NCBI RefSeq assembly: GCF_000513935.1
Contig: NZ_KI911327.1
Coordinates: forward strand, 65,870-129,869
From: Mesorhizobium sp. WSM3626
GTDB lineage: Bacteria > Pseudomonadota > Alphaproteobacteria > Rhizobiales > Rhizobiaceae
DNA length: 64,000 nucleotides
Direction of reading: 5' to 3'
Shown here: piece by piece, positions 25,397-33,647 of the stretch
How positions within the stretch are numbered: position 1 is the first letter of the stretch
Layout of the letters: every line of letters starts with the position of its first letter
Notes under the pieces: model-generated
Databases searched by the model: none
Told to the model about the DNA's origin: nothing
Seen by the model: only the letters and a program-made list of their open reading frames with translations
Position numbers and translations under genes: made by a program

Positions 25397-25765
25397 ATGG
25401 CCATCAAGGGAAGCTGCCACTGCAAGGCGACGATATTCGAGGTGTCGGAGGCGCCGCGGACGGTGACACAATGCACCTGTTCGTTCTGCTCGAAACGCGG
25501 CTCGCTCTGGGCCTATTACACCCCGTCCCAGTTCAAGCTCATCACGCCGCTGAAGAACGTTTCCTTCTACCAATGGGGCTCGAAGACCGTAAAGCATGGT
25601 TTTTGCGCAACCTGCGGCTGCGGCACCTTCACCGAAACGCCGGACTGGTCGACCGGCGAGCCGGATTTCGACAATCCGAAGATCAGCGTCAACTCGCGGC
25701 TGTTCGATGACTTCGACCTCGACAAGGTCGAAGTGGTGGTCATTGACGGCAAGAATCTCTGGTAG
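25397..25765 (+). CDS. GFA-family zinc protein (glutathione-dependent formaldehyde-activating type)
   Basis: This 122-residue protein has the CENP-V/GFA zinc fold. Its cysteine ligands are GSCHCKA (near residue 7), CTCSFCSKRG and CATCGCGTFTE. Family members include the enzyme proposed to help form S-hydroxymethylglutathione, but most, like this one, are uncharacterised. The start is ATG at 25397; another ATG at 25391 adds two residues and is equally possible given the nearby GAGAGG site. It stands alone between two envelope protein genes. Confidence 0.85.
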   Translation: MAIKGSCHCKATIFEVSEAPRTVTQCTCSFCSKRGSLWAYYTPSQFKLITPLKNVSFYQWGSKTVKHGFCATCGCGTFTETPDWSTGEPDFDNPKISVNSRLFDDFDLDKVEVVVIDGKNLW

Positions 25766-25917
25766 CCCGCCAAGGTGCTTCGATGCGCAACGGACCCGGG
25801 GGAAAAGCCGCGACGGCCACTTTTCCCGTTCCGTTTTTCGCCGCATTTCATGGTACAAGTCGCGACAAGGGCTGATTTGGCGCCAGCGTAAGGCGTGACT
25901 TGGAGAGGGACCATCCT

Positions 25918-26568
25918 ATGAAGAAGACCGTGCTCGTCGTTATGGCGACGGCTCTGCTCGTGACCGCGTGCACCACCACCGATCCGTATACGGGCGACCA
26001 GAAGATTTCCAACACGGCCGCGGGGGCGGGTCTTGGCGCCCTGGCAGGCGCCAGCCTTGGTCTGCTTGCCGGCGGAAATGACCGCCGCAATGCGCTGATC
26101 GGCGCCGGCATCGGCGCGCTGGCAGGGGGCGCCATCGGCGCCACCATGGACCAGAACGAGGCTGAATTGCGCCGGCAGCTCGAGGGCACCGGCGTCAGTG
26201 TCACCCGTAGCGGCGACCAGATCATCCTCAACATGCCGTCCGACATCACCTTCAACACCGACCAGGACGCGGTGAAGCCCGGCTTCTACCAGGTGCTGAA
26301 TTCGGTGGCGCTGGTGCTGAAGAAGTTCAAGCAGACCACGGTCGACGTTTTCGGCCATACCGATTCGACCGGTGGCGACCAGCACAATTTCGATCTGTCG
26401 CAGCGCCGTGCGCTGGCGGTCGCGAATTATCTGTCCGGCCAGGGCGTCGATCAGCGCCGCTTCGCCGTCACCGGATTTGGCAAGACGCGGCCCGTCGCCT
26501 CCAATGCCACAGCCGAGGGCCGGGCCCAGAACCGACGCGTCGAGATCCAGCTGTCGCCGCTCACCTGA
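25918..26568 (+). CDS. OmpA-family lipoprotein with glycine-zipper region (YiaD-like)
   Basis: This 216-residue outer-membrane lipoprotein has a lipobox LVTAC near residue 17. A Gly/Ala-rich glycine-zipper section (AGAGLGALAGASLGLLAGG and GAGIGALAGGAIGATM, about 35-80) is followed by an OmpA-C peptidoglycan-binding domain. That domain shows FNTDQDAVKPGFYQVLNSVA, VDVFGHTDSTGGDQHNFDLS and NRRVEIQL, with the diaminopimelate-binding Asp/Arg pattern. It should tie the outer membrane to the wall. The ATG at 25918 was chosen because the lipoprotein signal begins there. Confidence 0.9.
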   Translation: MKKTVLVVMATALLVTACTTTDPYTGDQKISNTAAGAGLGALAGASLGLLAGGNDRRNALIGAGIGALAGGAIGATMDQNEAELRRQLEGTGVSVTRSGDQIILNMPSDITFNTDQDAVKPGFYQVLNSVALVLKKFKQTTVDVFGHTDSTGGDQHNFDLSQRRALAVANYLSGQGVDQRRFAVTGFGKTRPVASNATAEGRAQNRRVEIQLSPLT

Positions 26569-26588
26569 GCAGAATCGCGTCTCATGCG

Positions 26589-26618
26589 AAAAACGGCCCC
26601 CATCGGGGCCGTTTTTTT
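26589..26618 (+). terminator. Intrinsic terminator after the OmpA-like gene
   Basis: An 8-bp GC-rich stem (ACGGCCCC / GGGGCCGT) with loop CATC is flanked by a run of A on the left and seven T on the right. It begins 21 bases after the stop and is a textbook intrinsic terminator. Confidence 0.93.
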
Positions 26619-26818
26619 ATCCAGGCGTATTTTGGCGCCCGGTTCATGACGGCAGCCAAATAAAATTAGCAATATCTAATAAGTGCTTTTCCGCAGCCGT
26701 GGAAAGGATTAGCATCGACGCTGTTCCAGAGGGGATGGGGCGGTTTAATCGGCCGCGCAATCAATATCTTTGCCGCCTCGGTCTTGCACGGCCAGATCAT
26801 GAAATCTGGGAGGAATGC

Positions 26819-27424
26819 ATGACAAGAACAGCCAGTCTTGGGCGCTGCGGCGTCCTCGCTTTGACAAGCGTTGTAGGTGCATGGTTAGGCCTCGCCACGG
26901 CTCATGCCGAGGACGCCAACAAGGCCGACATCGACGCGTTGAAGAAATCGCTCGCCAAATATCAGGACTACACCGCCGCCGTCCGCGATCTCTACCTGTC
27001 GACGGTCGGCTGCGTCTATTACAGCGGAGAAAAGATACCCGGCTCCATGGATTATCCGAAGGGCGCCATGGGCATCCATTTCGTCAACGTTCCAAGTGTC
27101 GGCCAGAAACTAGATCCGATGCATCCCAATGTATTGATCTACGAACCAACGAAAAAAGGCCTGCATTTGGTTGGGGTGGAGTGGCTGGTGCCGCTGACCC
27201 CGGACGTCAAGGAGCCACCAAAGCTGTTTGGTCAAACCTTCATGGGCCCGATGGAGGGGCACTACCCGCTGATCCCGAAGGAGTTCGTCCACTACGATCT
27301 TCATGCCTGGCTCGATGACAATCCGAACGGCATGTTCAGTCCGACGAATCCGAAGGTGAAATGCGACAAGGCCGAGTTTCCGATGCTGGAAAAACCGACC
27401 AAGATGATGCCCGGACCGATGTAA
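26819..27424 (+). CDS. Hypothetical secreted protein
   Basis: This 201-residue protein has a signal peptide (VLALTSVVGAWLGLATAHA, cut before EDANK). The mature domain contains DLYLSTVGCVYYSGEKIPG, MGIHFVN, HPNVLIYEPTKKGLHLVGVE, WLVPLTPDVKEPPKLFGQTF and YDLHAWLDDNPNGMFSPTNP. This looks like a compact beta-rich periplasmic domain, seen as an unassigned secreted protein in other proteobacteria as far as I can recall. The ATG at 26819 follows GGGAGGAA. Its upstream region is AT-richer than average (about 26650-26700), a likely promoter. Confidence 0.72.
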   Translation: MTRTASLGRCGVLALTSVVGAWLGLATAHAEDANKADIDALKKSLAKYQDYTAAVRDLYLSTVGCVYYSGEKIPGSMDYPKGAMGIHFVNVPSVGQKLDPMHPNVLIYEPTKKGLHLVGVEWLVPLTPDVKEPPKLFGQTFMGPMEGHYPLIPKEFVHYDLHAWLDDNPNGMFSPTNPKVKCDKAEFPMLEKPTKMMPGPM

Positions 27425-27475
27425 CCGAGCAACTGGGTCAGGGCGGTCGCCGTTTCACGGAAACGCCGAACCGCT

Positions 27476-28609
27476 CTAACTCTTTGTTTTGGCAGCTGCT
27501 TCTGCGACGATTCCGCAGATACGGAAGATCGTTTCATCGGCAAGATCGGTCGAGCAGGGTAGTCCCAGTTGCGTCGCCACCAGCATGTCCGTGACCGGCA
27601 GAGGCATCCTGGGAAGATGTTCGAAGGCTACGTGCCGGTGCAGACCGCCGCCCCACCACCGGCGCACGCCAATCCCTGCTTTCGACAGCGCTTTGATTTC
27701 ACCGTCCATCAAACCAGGCGGCAGGCCAATAGTGACGGTGGAGGAGATCCATTTTTCACCGAAGCCTTCAGGCAAACTCAACTCGGAAATCGACCCCAGC
27801 GCGCGGCGATAGCCTGTAGCAACGCGTTTATAGGCGGCACGCGTATGCGGCCAAGCTTCGAGCGCGGCCAGGCCGACGGCCGAGCCATATTCGCTGAGCT
27901 TCCCGTTCAATGCGGGCGAGGTAGCCTCGCGAGAATTTGCGAAGCCAAAATTGGCCGCCTTCCCAATCTCCTCGATCAGGGAGCCGTCGTTGGACGCGAC
28001 GAAGCAACCTTCGCCGATACCAAGTGTCTTGGTGGCATGCAGGCTGACGACTGCCGGAACCCGCGATGCTCTCAACGTGTCGAAGGCTGCGGCCGCGTCG
28101 ATTACCACGGAAAGACCGGTGTCGTTCTTGAACCGATCCCAGTTTCCGGGTCCCATCGGGCAGCCGAATGGCATCACCGGCATGACTGCTCCGACCTTGC
28201 CGGGTGCTTGGCGGATGAGTTCCGCGGCGGCCTCGGGCAACAATTGCTGGGTGCTCAGGTCTACATCGACAAGCCAGGGCACGAGCCCTGCAACAACCGC
28301 CGCGTGCGCGCTGGCGGCGAAGGTCCAGGACGGCATCATGCAGAGACTGCCCCTCGCCGGCTTCTGTGCCATCAATGCCAGAGCTAAGCCCAGCGTTGCA
28401 TTTGCTAGGCATACCACATGGTTCGCACTTACGTGAACCTTGAGAACTTCCTGGAATCGCTGATTCAGCGGACCGTTGTTGCTGTACCAGCGGTTTGCGT
28501 CGATCTCACGCAGATAGGGCAGAATATCGTCCGCCATCGGCAGGCGCGGGCGCGCGACCGGGATATCAGGCGGCGGGTCGGGATCGGCATCCCACAATTG
28601 ACTCGTCAT
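27476..28609 (-). CDS. DegT/DnrJ/EryC1-type PLP aminotransferase
   Basis: This 377-residue protein has the sugar-aminotransferase fold. Family features are NRWYSNNGPLNQRFQEVL at the N-terminus, MMPSWTFAASAHAAVVAG, the PLP-contacting Asp171 in VVIDAAAAFDTLR and the PLP lysine Lys194 in SLHATKTLGIGEGCFV. Such enzymes transfer an amino group to keto-sugars of nucleotide sugars; some members instead act as dehydratases. The ATG overlaps the stop of the radical SAM gene by four bases, so the pair is translationally coupled. The substrate is unknown. Confidence 0.85.
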   Translation of the reverse strand: MTSQLWDADPDPPPDIPVARPRLPMADDILPYLREIDANRWYSNNGPLNQRFQEVLKVHVSANHVVCLANATLGLALALMAQKPARGSLCMMPSWTFAASAHAAVVAGLVPWLVDVDLSTQQLLPEAAAELIRQAPGKVGAVMPVMPFGCPMGPGNWDRFKNDTGLSVVIDAAAAFDTLRASRVPAVVSLHATKTLGIGEGCFVASNDGSLIEEIGKAANFGFANSREATSPALNGKLSEYGSAVGLAALEAWPHTRAAYKRVATGYRRALGSISELSLPEGFGEKWISSTVTIGLPPGLMDGEIKALSKAGIGVRRWWGGGLHRHVAFEHLPRMPLPVTDMLVATQLGLPCSTDLADETIFRICGIVAEAAAKTKS

Positions 28610-30279
28610 GAAGCCCTGCTGTCGGCAGTCCTGGGCAGGTAGAGATCTTCATTGACCGGCAATGGTCGCAAGGTTTCGGGCCGGCTGCTGCCGATCTGGA
28701 ATCGGATACTGGTTTGCGAGATGGTGTAAAAATGCCAATGATCGGCGCAAAGCAGCACGAAACTGGCGAATGGTATCGCCTCGCGACCGCAGAGACGGCG
28801 GTTGCGGCGCCAATGCCTGACATAGGCGCTGCCGAGCGATATAGCGTGTTGTTTGACGATAAGAGTTCCAGCCAAGCGCGCGGCCATCAGAAAAGCCCCG
28901 GTCAGTTCCGCAAGCCGCCCCATGCCAGAGCGTTTTCTCCCGATCTGGGCCGCCTGAGATGCCCGGCTGCGACGGAAGCCCGGCGATCCAGCATAGCCAT
29001 CGACCAAGCGATCGAAATAGGCTTCAGGCTCATACAAACGCCGTACCAATCTGTCGTAACCTGTCTTGAGGACGTCGCGGGTCATGTTCTTGGGATGGAA
29101 GCTGACATGAGGGTCGCTGAGATCCAGTCGGCCTTCAGTCCTCAGCCGCTCGTAAAGCGGCGTCGTCGGAATCGGGCACAGGATCGCAACCGACACTGGC
29201 GCGATGCCGCTTTGCTGAATAAACTCGAACTGCTCGTTGAAGATCGCTTCATCATCGGCGTCGAAACCGACAATGAAGCCGGCGTGAATGACCAGCCCCT
29301 TGTTGCGGATGCGTTGCAATTTCTCGATCATGGAGTCGCCGCGGACGTTCTGAACCTTCCTGGCTTCGGCCAATGATGACGTGCGAGGCGATTCGATTCC
29401 GACGAAGACCTGCCGGAAATTGGCCAGCCGCATCAGATCGAGCATTTCCTCGTCATCGCTCAGATTGATGCTGGCCTCGGTGGAGAAGACGAGCGGGTAG
29501 TTGTTCGCCTGCTGCCAATCGATCAGAACGCGCAGCAGTTCCTTGGCCTTGGCCTTGTTGCCGATAAAATTATCGTCGACTAGGAAGCAGGTGCTGAACC
29601 CGGCTTTCACGATTGCTTCGAACTCGAGGACCATTTGCGCCGGCGTCTTAAGGCGTGGGCGGCGACCGAAAATGGTGATGATGTCGCAGAATTCGCACAG
29701 GAAGGGGCAGCCCCGCGAAAACTGCAGCGATGCGACCATGTAGCGTCCAGCTTTCAGCAGATCGTATCGCGGCGTCGGTACTGTCTCCATGTTCGTTTTG
29801 GCGTCTTGCTCGTAACGCCGGTGGACTGCCTCGCCCCGGGCGAAAGCCGTCAGGAAGCGCGGCCACGTCTCTTCGGCCTCACCGACGAAGCGCACGTCAC
29901 AGTGATCGACAAACTCCGATTCCGATACAGAGACGTAGGGGCCGCCGACCACTGTGGTAACCGGAAGATCTCGGAGCCGGTCAAGGATTGCGAACATGCG
30001 GTCGCGCTGCACGATCATGCCGGTCACGCCAACGATGTCGAAATCTGTGAGGTGTTCGAAATCGATATCCTCGACATTCTCGTCGACCAGAACGATTTCG
30101 CAGTGGTCGGGAGCAAGGGCCGCCAGTGCCGGCAGAGACCCCGTCACGATCCAGCTACGCTTGCCGCCGGGCAGAATGGAAAGGACTTCATCGCGAGTCC
30201 ATACGGAAGGATGGAAACGTGGATTGATCAGACAAACGCGAAGCTGGCGTGGCGAAGGCGAGGCCGGACTGTGCATCAT
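28606..30279 (-). CDS. B12-binding-domain radical SAM protein (HpnP/DUF4070-like class)
   Basis: This 557-residue protein has an N-terminal Rossmann-like B12-type domain (LRVCLINPRFHPSVW, VLVDENVEDIDF, VVGGPYVSVSE). A radical SAM domain follows, with the CxxxCxxC cluster motif SRGCPFLCEFCDI (Cys191, Cys195, Cys198), then FVDDNFIGNKAKAKELL and VFVGIESP. About 120 C-terminal residues follow in a DUF4070-like region. The layout resembles HpnP, the hopanoid C-2 methylase, and related methylases of unactivated carbons. The classic B12 DxHxxG motif is absent, as in HpnP. No hopanoid gene is nearby, so the substrate is open. Confidence 0.85.
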   Translation of the reverse strand: MMHSPASPSPRQLRVCLINPRFHPSVWTRDEVLSILPGGKRSWIVTGSLPALAALAPDHCEIVLVDENVEDIDFEHLTDFDIVGVTGMIVQRDRMFAILDRLRDLPVTTVVGGPYVSVSESEFVDHCDVRFVGEAEETWPRFLTAFARGEAVHRRYEQDAKTNMETVPTPRYDLLKAGRYMVASLQFSRGCPFLCEFCDIITIFGRRPRLKTPAQMVLEFEAIVKAGFSTCFLVDDNFIGNKAKAKELLRVLIDWQQANNYPLVFSTEASINLSDDEEMLDLMRLANFRQVFVGIESPRTSSLAEARKVQNVRGDSMIEKLQRIRNKGLVIHAGFIVGFDADDEAIFNEQFEFIQQSGIAPVSVAILCPIPTTPLYERLRTEGRLDLSDPHVSFHPKNMTRDVLKTGYDRLVRRLYEPEAYFDRLVDGYAGSPGFRRSRASQAAQIGRKRSGMGRLAELTGAFLMAARLAGTLIVKQHAISLGSAYVRHWRRNRRLCGREAIPFASFVLLCADHWHFYTISQTSIRFQIGSSRPETLRPLPVNEDLYLPRTADSRAS

Positions 30280-30387
30280 GTTTGAGCCGATCTGGACCGA
30301 GATGAGGAAACCAAAGTATCACGCCGGTAACAGCGTGGTATACAAAGCCATGCCGAACGTATACGCCGATTTCATGAGATATTACAA

Positions 30388-31020
30388 TTGACTGATACTG
30401 GTCCATTTGACGCGTTGGTGGGTCACTACGAGTCGTGTCTCGCGCGCCACGGAGACACCCCTCAAGGAGTCGACTGGCCCGATGCCGAGGGCGCAGCGAC
30501 GCGTTACCGCATTATGGCAGAGGTTGTGCGGGAGAGCGATCAGGTCGATCTGCTCGACTTTGGCTGCGGTGCCGGCCATTTCCTCGACTATCTGCGCCAC
30601 TACAATCGCAAGGTACGATACCGGGGACTTGATCTGTCGGCGCGGTTCATCGACCTGTGCCGTCGCAAATATCCCGGCGTGGCGTTTGATCGAATCGACG
30701 TGATGGCGACCGGCGCGGCTGTGCCCGAGGCCGATTACATCATCATGAACGGTGTTTTCACGGAGCGCTGCGGCGTCGCCTACGAGACGATGTTCGATGC
30801 CATGACCGAGGTGCTGGTAAAGGTATTTCCCCATGCACGCAAAGGCATCGCCTTCAACCTCATGTCGAAACACGTCGACTGGGAACGCGATGACCTTTTT
30901 CACGTGCCCTACGATCGGATTGGCCGATTTGTCGTCGATCAATTGTCGCGCCACCACCTCATTCGTGCCGATTACGGTCTCTTCGAATACACTGTTTACG
31001 TTTATAAGGCCGGCACATAG
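30388..31020 (+). CDS. Class I SAM-dependent methyltransferase
   Basis: This 210-residue protein has the seven-strand methyltransferase fold. Motif I is LLDFGCGAGHFLDYL, then VRYRGLDLSARFIDLCRR, the acidic loop FDRIDVMATG and the EADYIIMNGVF strand. The later DDLFHVPYDRIGRFV looks like a substrate-side region. The first in-frame start is TTG at 30388; a GTG at 30418 is also possible, and neither has a strong ribosome site. It is divergent from the radical SAM gene and heads the five-gene rightward arm. Confidence 0.85.
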   Translation: MTDTGPFDALVGHYESCLARHGDTPQGVDWPDAEGAATRYRIMAEVVRESDQVDLLDFGCGAGHFLDYLRHYNRKVRYRGLDLSARFIDLCRRKYPGVAFDRIDVMATGAAVPEADYIIMNGVFTERCGVAYETMFDAMTEVLVKVFPHARKGIAFNLMSKHVDWERDDLFHVPYDRIGRFVVDQLSRHHLIRADYGLFEYTVYVYKAGT

Positions 31021-31073
31021 CCGGACACCCAAGGTGGTGGCGACCGGGCTGGGAACAAGGGCGTAGGGGCGGC

Positions 31074-31742
31074 ATGGCGGACGTGGTCATTTTTGGGGCA
31101 GGGCAGCTCGCCGAAGTTGCCAAAGCCTACCTCGACAAATTCGGCGATGATCGTGTTGTCGGCTTCACGGTCGACGAGAGCTTTCTGACGCAGCCCGAGT
31201 TCCAGGGCCTTCCCGTGGTCGCATGGGAAAGGCTCGAGGAGCGTTTCCTGCCTGGCAGCGTCAAGCTCCTCGGGCCTCTCAGCTATCAGAATCTAAACGA
31301 GTTCCGCCGGGATCGGCATTGGGAAGGCAGAGCGCGCGGATATGGCTTTGCGCGCTTCATTCACCCCTCGACGCACAATATGGCGGAGACGGTTGGCGAT
31401 AACTGCTTCATTCTGGAAAACTGCACGCTGCAACCTTTTGTCCGCCTCGGCGAGGGCATCATCATCTGGAGTGGCAGCCATGTGGGGCATCACGCCGTCA
31501 TCGAGGACTTCTGCTTCCTGTCATCGCAAGTGGGACTGGCGAGCGGTGTCCATATCGGCGCATGCAGTCTGATCGGCGGGCAGGTCGGCGTCGACAACGG
31601 CATTATGATCGGTGCGGGAAGCTATATTGAGTCGCGTTGCATGATCCGGCGCGACGTGCCGCCAAACAGTGTGGTGCGCCATCCCTCGGACTTGCCGAAG
31701 CCCTATTCCAGCGCCCGTATCAAGTCGATGAAGTTTCGCTGA
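31074..31742 (+). CDS. Left-handed beta-helix sugar O/N-acyltransferase (NeuD/PglD-like)
   Basis: This 222-residue protein starts with a Rossmann-like nucleotide-sugar binding part (VVIFGAGQLAEVAKAYL) and continues with a hexapeptide-repeat beta-helix, seen in GDNCFILENCTLQPFVRLG, IIIWSGSHVGHHAVIED, HIGACSLIGGQVGVDNG and IMIGAGSYIESRCMIRRDV. PglD and NeuD use acetyl-CoA to acylate amino sugars. Together with the DegT aminotransferase this suggests amination then acylation of a sugar. The stop (TGA) overlaps the next ATG by one base. Confidence 0.85.
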   Translation: MADVVIFGAGQLAEVAKAYLDKFGDDRVVGFTVDESFLTQPEFQGLPVVAWERLEERFLPGSVKLLGPLSYQNLNEFRRDRHWEGRARGYGFARFIHPSTHNMAETVGDNCFILENCTLQPFVRLGEGIIIWSGSHVGHHAVIEDFCFLSSQVGLASGVHIGACSLIGGQVGVDNGIMIGAGSYIESRCMIRRDVPPNSVVRHPSDLPKPYSSARIKSMKFR

Positions 31743-32695
31743 TGCCGGACCATCAGGGGAAATGGACCCGGCACGGGTTGCTGGTTTCCGTAAAGGTGGG
31801 GCACGGGTGGTGGGCCAGTCATGCCCAGGTCCCTACGGCCCTCGCTTTTTCGTCCCGGCTTTGGCGCATCTTCTTCGCTGGACGCAACAAAGACAACCGG
31901 TCGTCCATTCTGGCTGTCGATGTCGACCCGCAAAACGGCATGCGTGTGGTTGGCGAGCATCTCGATCCGATCATGGAGTGGGGCCCGTCGGGAACTTTCG
32001 ATTGCTCGGGGCTGGGGCCGTCCTGCGCGCTGATGGTCGATGGCCGGGTTCGTCTCTATTATTCCGGCATCTATGCGCGCAATGATGTCAGCTTCCAGAT
32101 AGCGATCGGGCTCGCAATCAGTGGTGATGGGGTGAGCTTCAAGAGGGCATTTGCAGGGCCGATCCGCGGTATTGGCCCGGTGGATCCCTATTTTGTATCG
32201 ACCCCCTTTGTCGATGCGGTCGAGGGCGGCTATCTCATGTGGTATGCCAGCGGGACAGGCTGGGTCAACGTCAAGGGCGTCCTGGAACCGGACTATGTCC
32301 TTCGCAGCTGTGTTTCGCCTGACGGCATGATCTGGGAAGTGGGTTCGAGCATCGTCCTGCCTGACGATCTTGGTGACGGCGTCAGCCACACGCGTCCCTG
32401 GCTAACGCATGAGGTTGGGGGCGTGCGCTTGTGGTATAGCCGCCGTGGGCGGGATTTTCGCGCTGGGGGCAACGAGGCTTACCGGTTGTTTTCCCGTCGC
32501 ATAGACACGCGGGATGGAACCGTCGGCGAAGCCGAGCCAGTGATCTTCAGCAATCCGCCGACGCTCGACGATTTCGACAGCTGGATGCAGGCCTATTGCT
32601 GCGTCATGCGGTGCGCGAACCGGGACGTGATGTTCTACAACGGCAACGGGTTTGGCGAGGCGGGCATCGGCTGGGCAACCCGCGATTTGACATGA
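31742..32695 (+). CDS. Five-bladed beta-propeller, glycosyl hydrolase 32/43/130-like
   Basis: This 317-residue protein has repeated propeller-blade motifs: WRIFFAGRNKDNRSSILAVD, SGTFDCSGLGPSCALMVDG, VRLYYSGIYARNDVSFQIAI, GGYLMWYASGTGWV, VRLWYSRRGRDF and DVMFYNGNGFGEAGIGWA. They match the arabinanase/levansucrase-type sugar-binding fold. No signal peptide is seen, so it acts in the cytoplasm; the role could be a phosphorylase-like or glycosidase-like step on an intracellular sugar. Which acidic residues are catalytic cannot be settled from sequence. The ATG overlaps the previous stop. Confidence 0.72.
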   Translation: MPDHQGKWTRHGLLVSVKVGHGWWASHAQVPTALAFSSRLWRIFFAGRNKDNRSSILAVDVDPQNGMRVVGEHLDPIMEWGPSGTFDCSGLGPSCALMVDGRVRLYYSGIYARNDVSFQIAIGLAISGDGVSFKRAFAGPIRGIGPVDPYFVSTPFVDAVEGGYLMWYASGTGWVNVKGVLEPDYVLRSCVSPDGMIWEVGSSIVLPDDLGDGVSHTRPWLTHEVGGVRLWYSRRGRDFRAGGNEAYRLFSRRIDTRDGTVGEAEPVIFSNPPTLDDFDSWMQAYCCVMRCANRDVMFYNGNGFGEAGIGWATRDLT

Positions 32696-32705
32696 CGGGA
32701 CCGGT

Positions 32706-33647
32706 ATGACCTTTGAATTTCGTATCCCGATCCTGCCGGAGCCGGAGTTTTTTTCGAACGTCAAGCTGGCTGCCCTATCGCTGGCCAAGCTCGGCGGCGC
32801 TTATGCGACCGCACCCATCGTGGTTTCTGCCGGCGGACATGCCGACGCCACCGAAATGCGCGCCCTAAATCGCTGGTCATTGCCCTATCCGGTGACGTGG
32901 CGTCCCGTGCCTCACGCTGTCAGCGACCGGGGCTTTTCCTCGGGTTTTGACCGGTATGCCGAACCGCCGCGAGGCAATGCCGTCATCCTCGCCGATGCCG
33001 ACGTGTGCCTCATGCGGCCAATCGATGACCTTTTGCAAAGAATGCGCGATGCCAAGCGGCCTCTTATTGCCGGAATGCCGGCGCATTTTTCGCCGTTTTC
33101 GAGAGATGGTGCGGAAAATGACGCCGCATGGCGCCGGCTTCTTGAGGCATTCGGCTTCGGCGACACGCCGCTGGACTGGCAGTATTCCATGTCGCCGGAC
33201 CAAGCCTCGGGCGGCAGCCCTGCCTACTTCAACTATGGTTTCGTGGTCTTCGACAGAACTGCGTTCATCGCCATCCAGCAATTGATCCGGCCTTTGACGC
33301 AGCGTGTGTACCACTATTTAAAGGATACGTCCGTCGTCTTCTTTTCCGGCCAGATTGCACTGTCGCTGGCGATCCTGACAGTCGGAGCGGACACCTTGGC
33401 TCTCGGGCCGGAATACAATTGCCCGAACTCGGACGAGATGCTGGCTCACGGGCTCCGCGACCCTGCTGATATCAGGGTGCTCCACTACCTGCGCCGCGAC
33501 CAGTTCGACCGTCACAATTTCCTGTGCAATCGCGGCGAATTCGATGCGTTCTGCGGCAGGTCGTTCGTATCTCCGGTGCTGCAGGCATTCCAGCAACATG
33601 TACGAAGTCTCACCTACCCATTTTATGGCGAGCCCGTGACGCGGTGA
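32706..33647 (+). CDS. Probable glycosyltransferase-like protein (GT-A type, unassigned)
   Basis: This 313-residue protein contains VILADADVCLMRPIDDLLQR, a DxD-like metal-binding segment typical of GT-A nucleotide-sugar transferases. It also has VVSAGGHADATEMRALN, FNYGFVVFDRTAFIAIQ and ILTVGADTLALGPEYNCPN, as in GT8-like proteins that track an acceptor. The exact family is not recognised. No membrane segment is visible. It starts ten bases after the propeller gene, and the WbqC gene overlaps its end by four bases. Function is inferred from motif and context. Confidence 0.6.
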   Translation: MTFEFRIPILPEPEFFSNVKLAALSLAKLGGAYATAPIVVSAGGHADATEMRALNRWSLPYPVTWRPVPHAVSDRGFSSGFDRYAEPPRGNAVILADADVCLMRPIDDLLQRMRDAKRPLIAGMPAHFSPFSRDGAENDAAWRRLLEAFGFGDTPLDWQYSMSPDQASGGSPAYFNYGFVVFDRTAFIAIQQLIRPLTQRVYHYLKDTSVVFFSGQIALSLAILTVGADTLALGPEYNCPNSDEMLAHGLRDPADIRVLHYLRRDQFDRHNFLCNRGEFDAFCGRSFVSPVLQAFQQHVRSLTYPFYGEPVTR

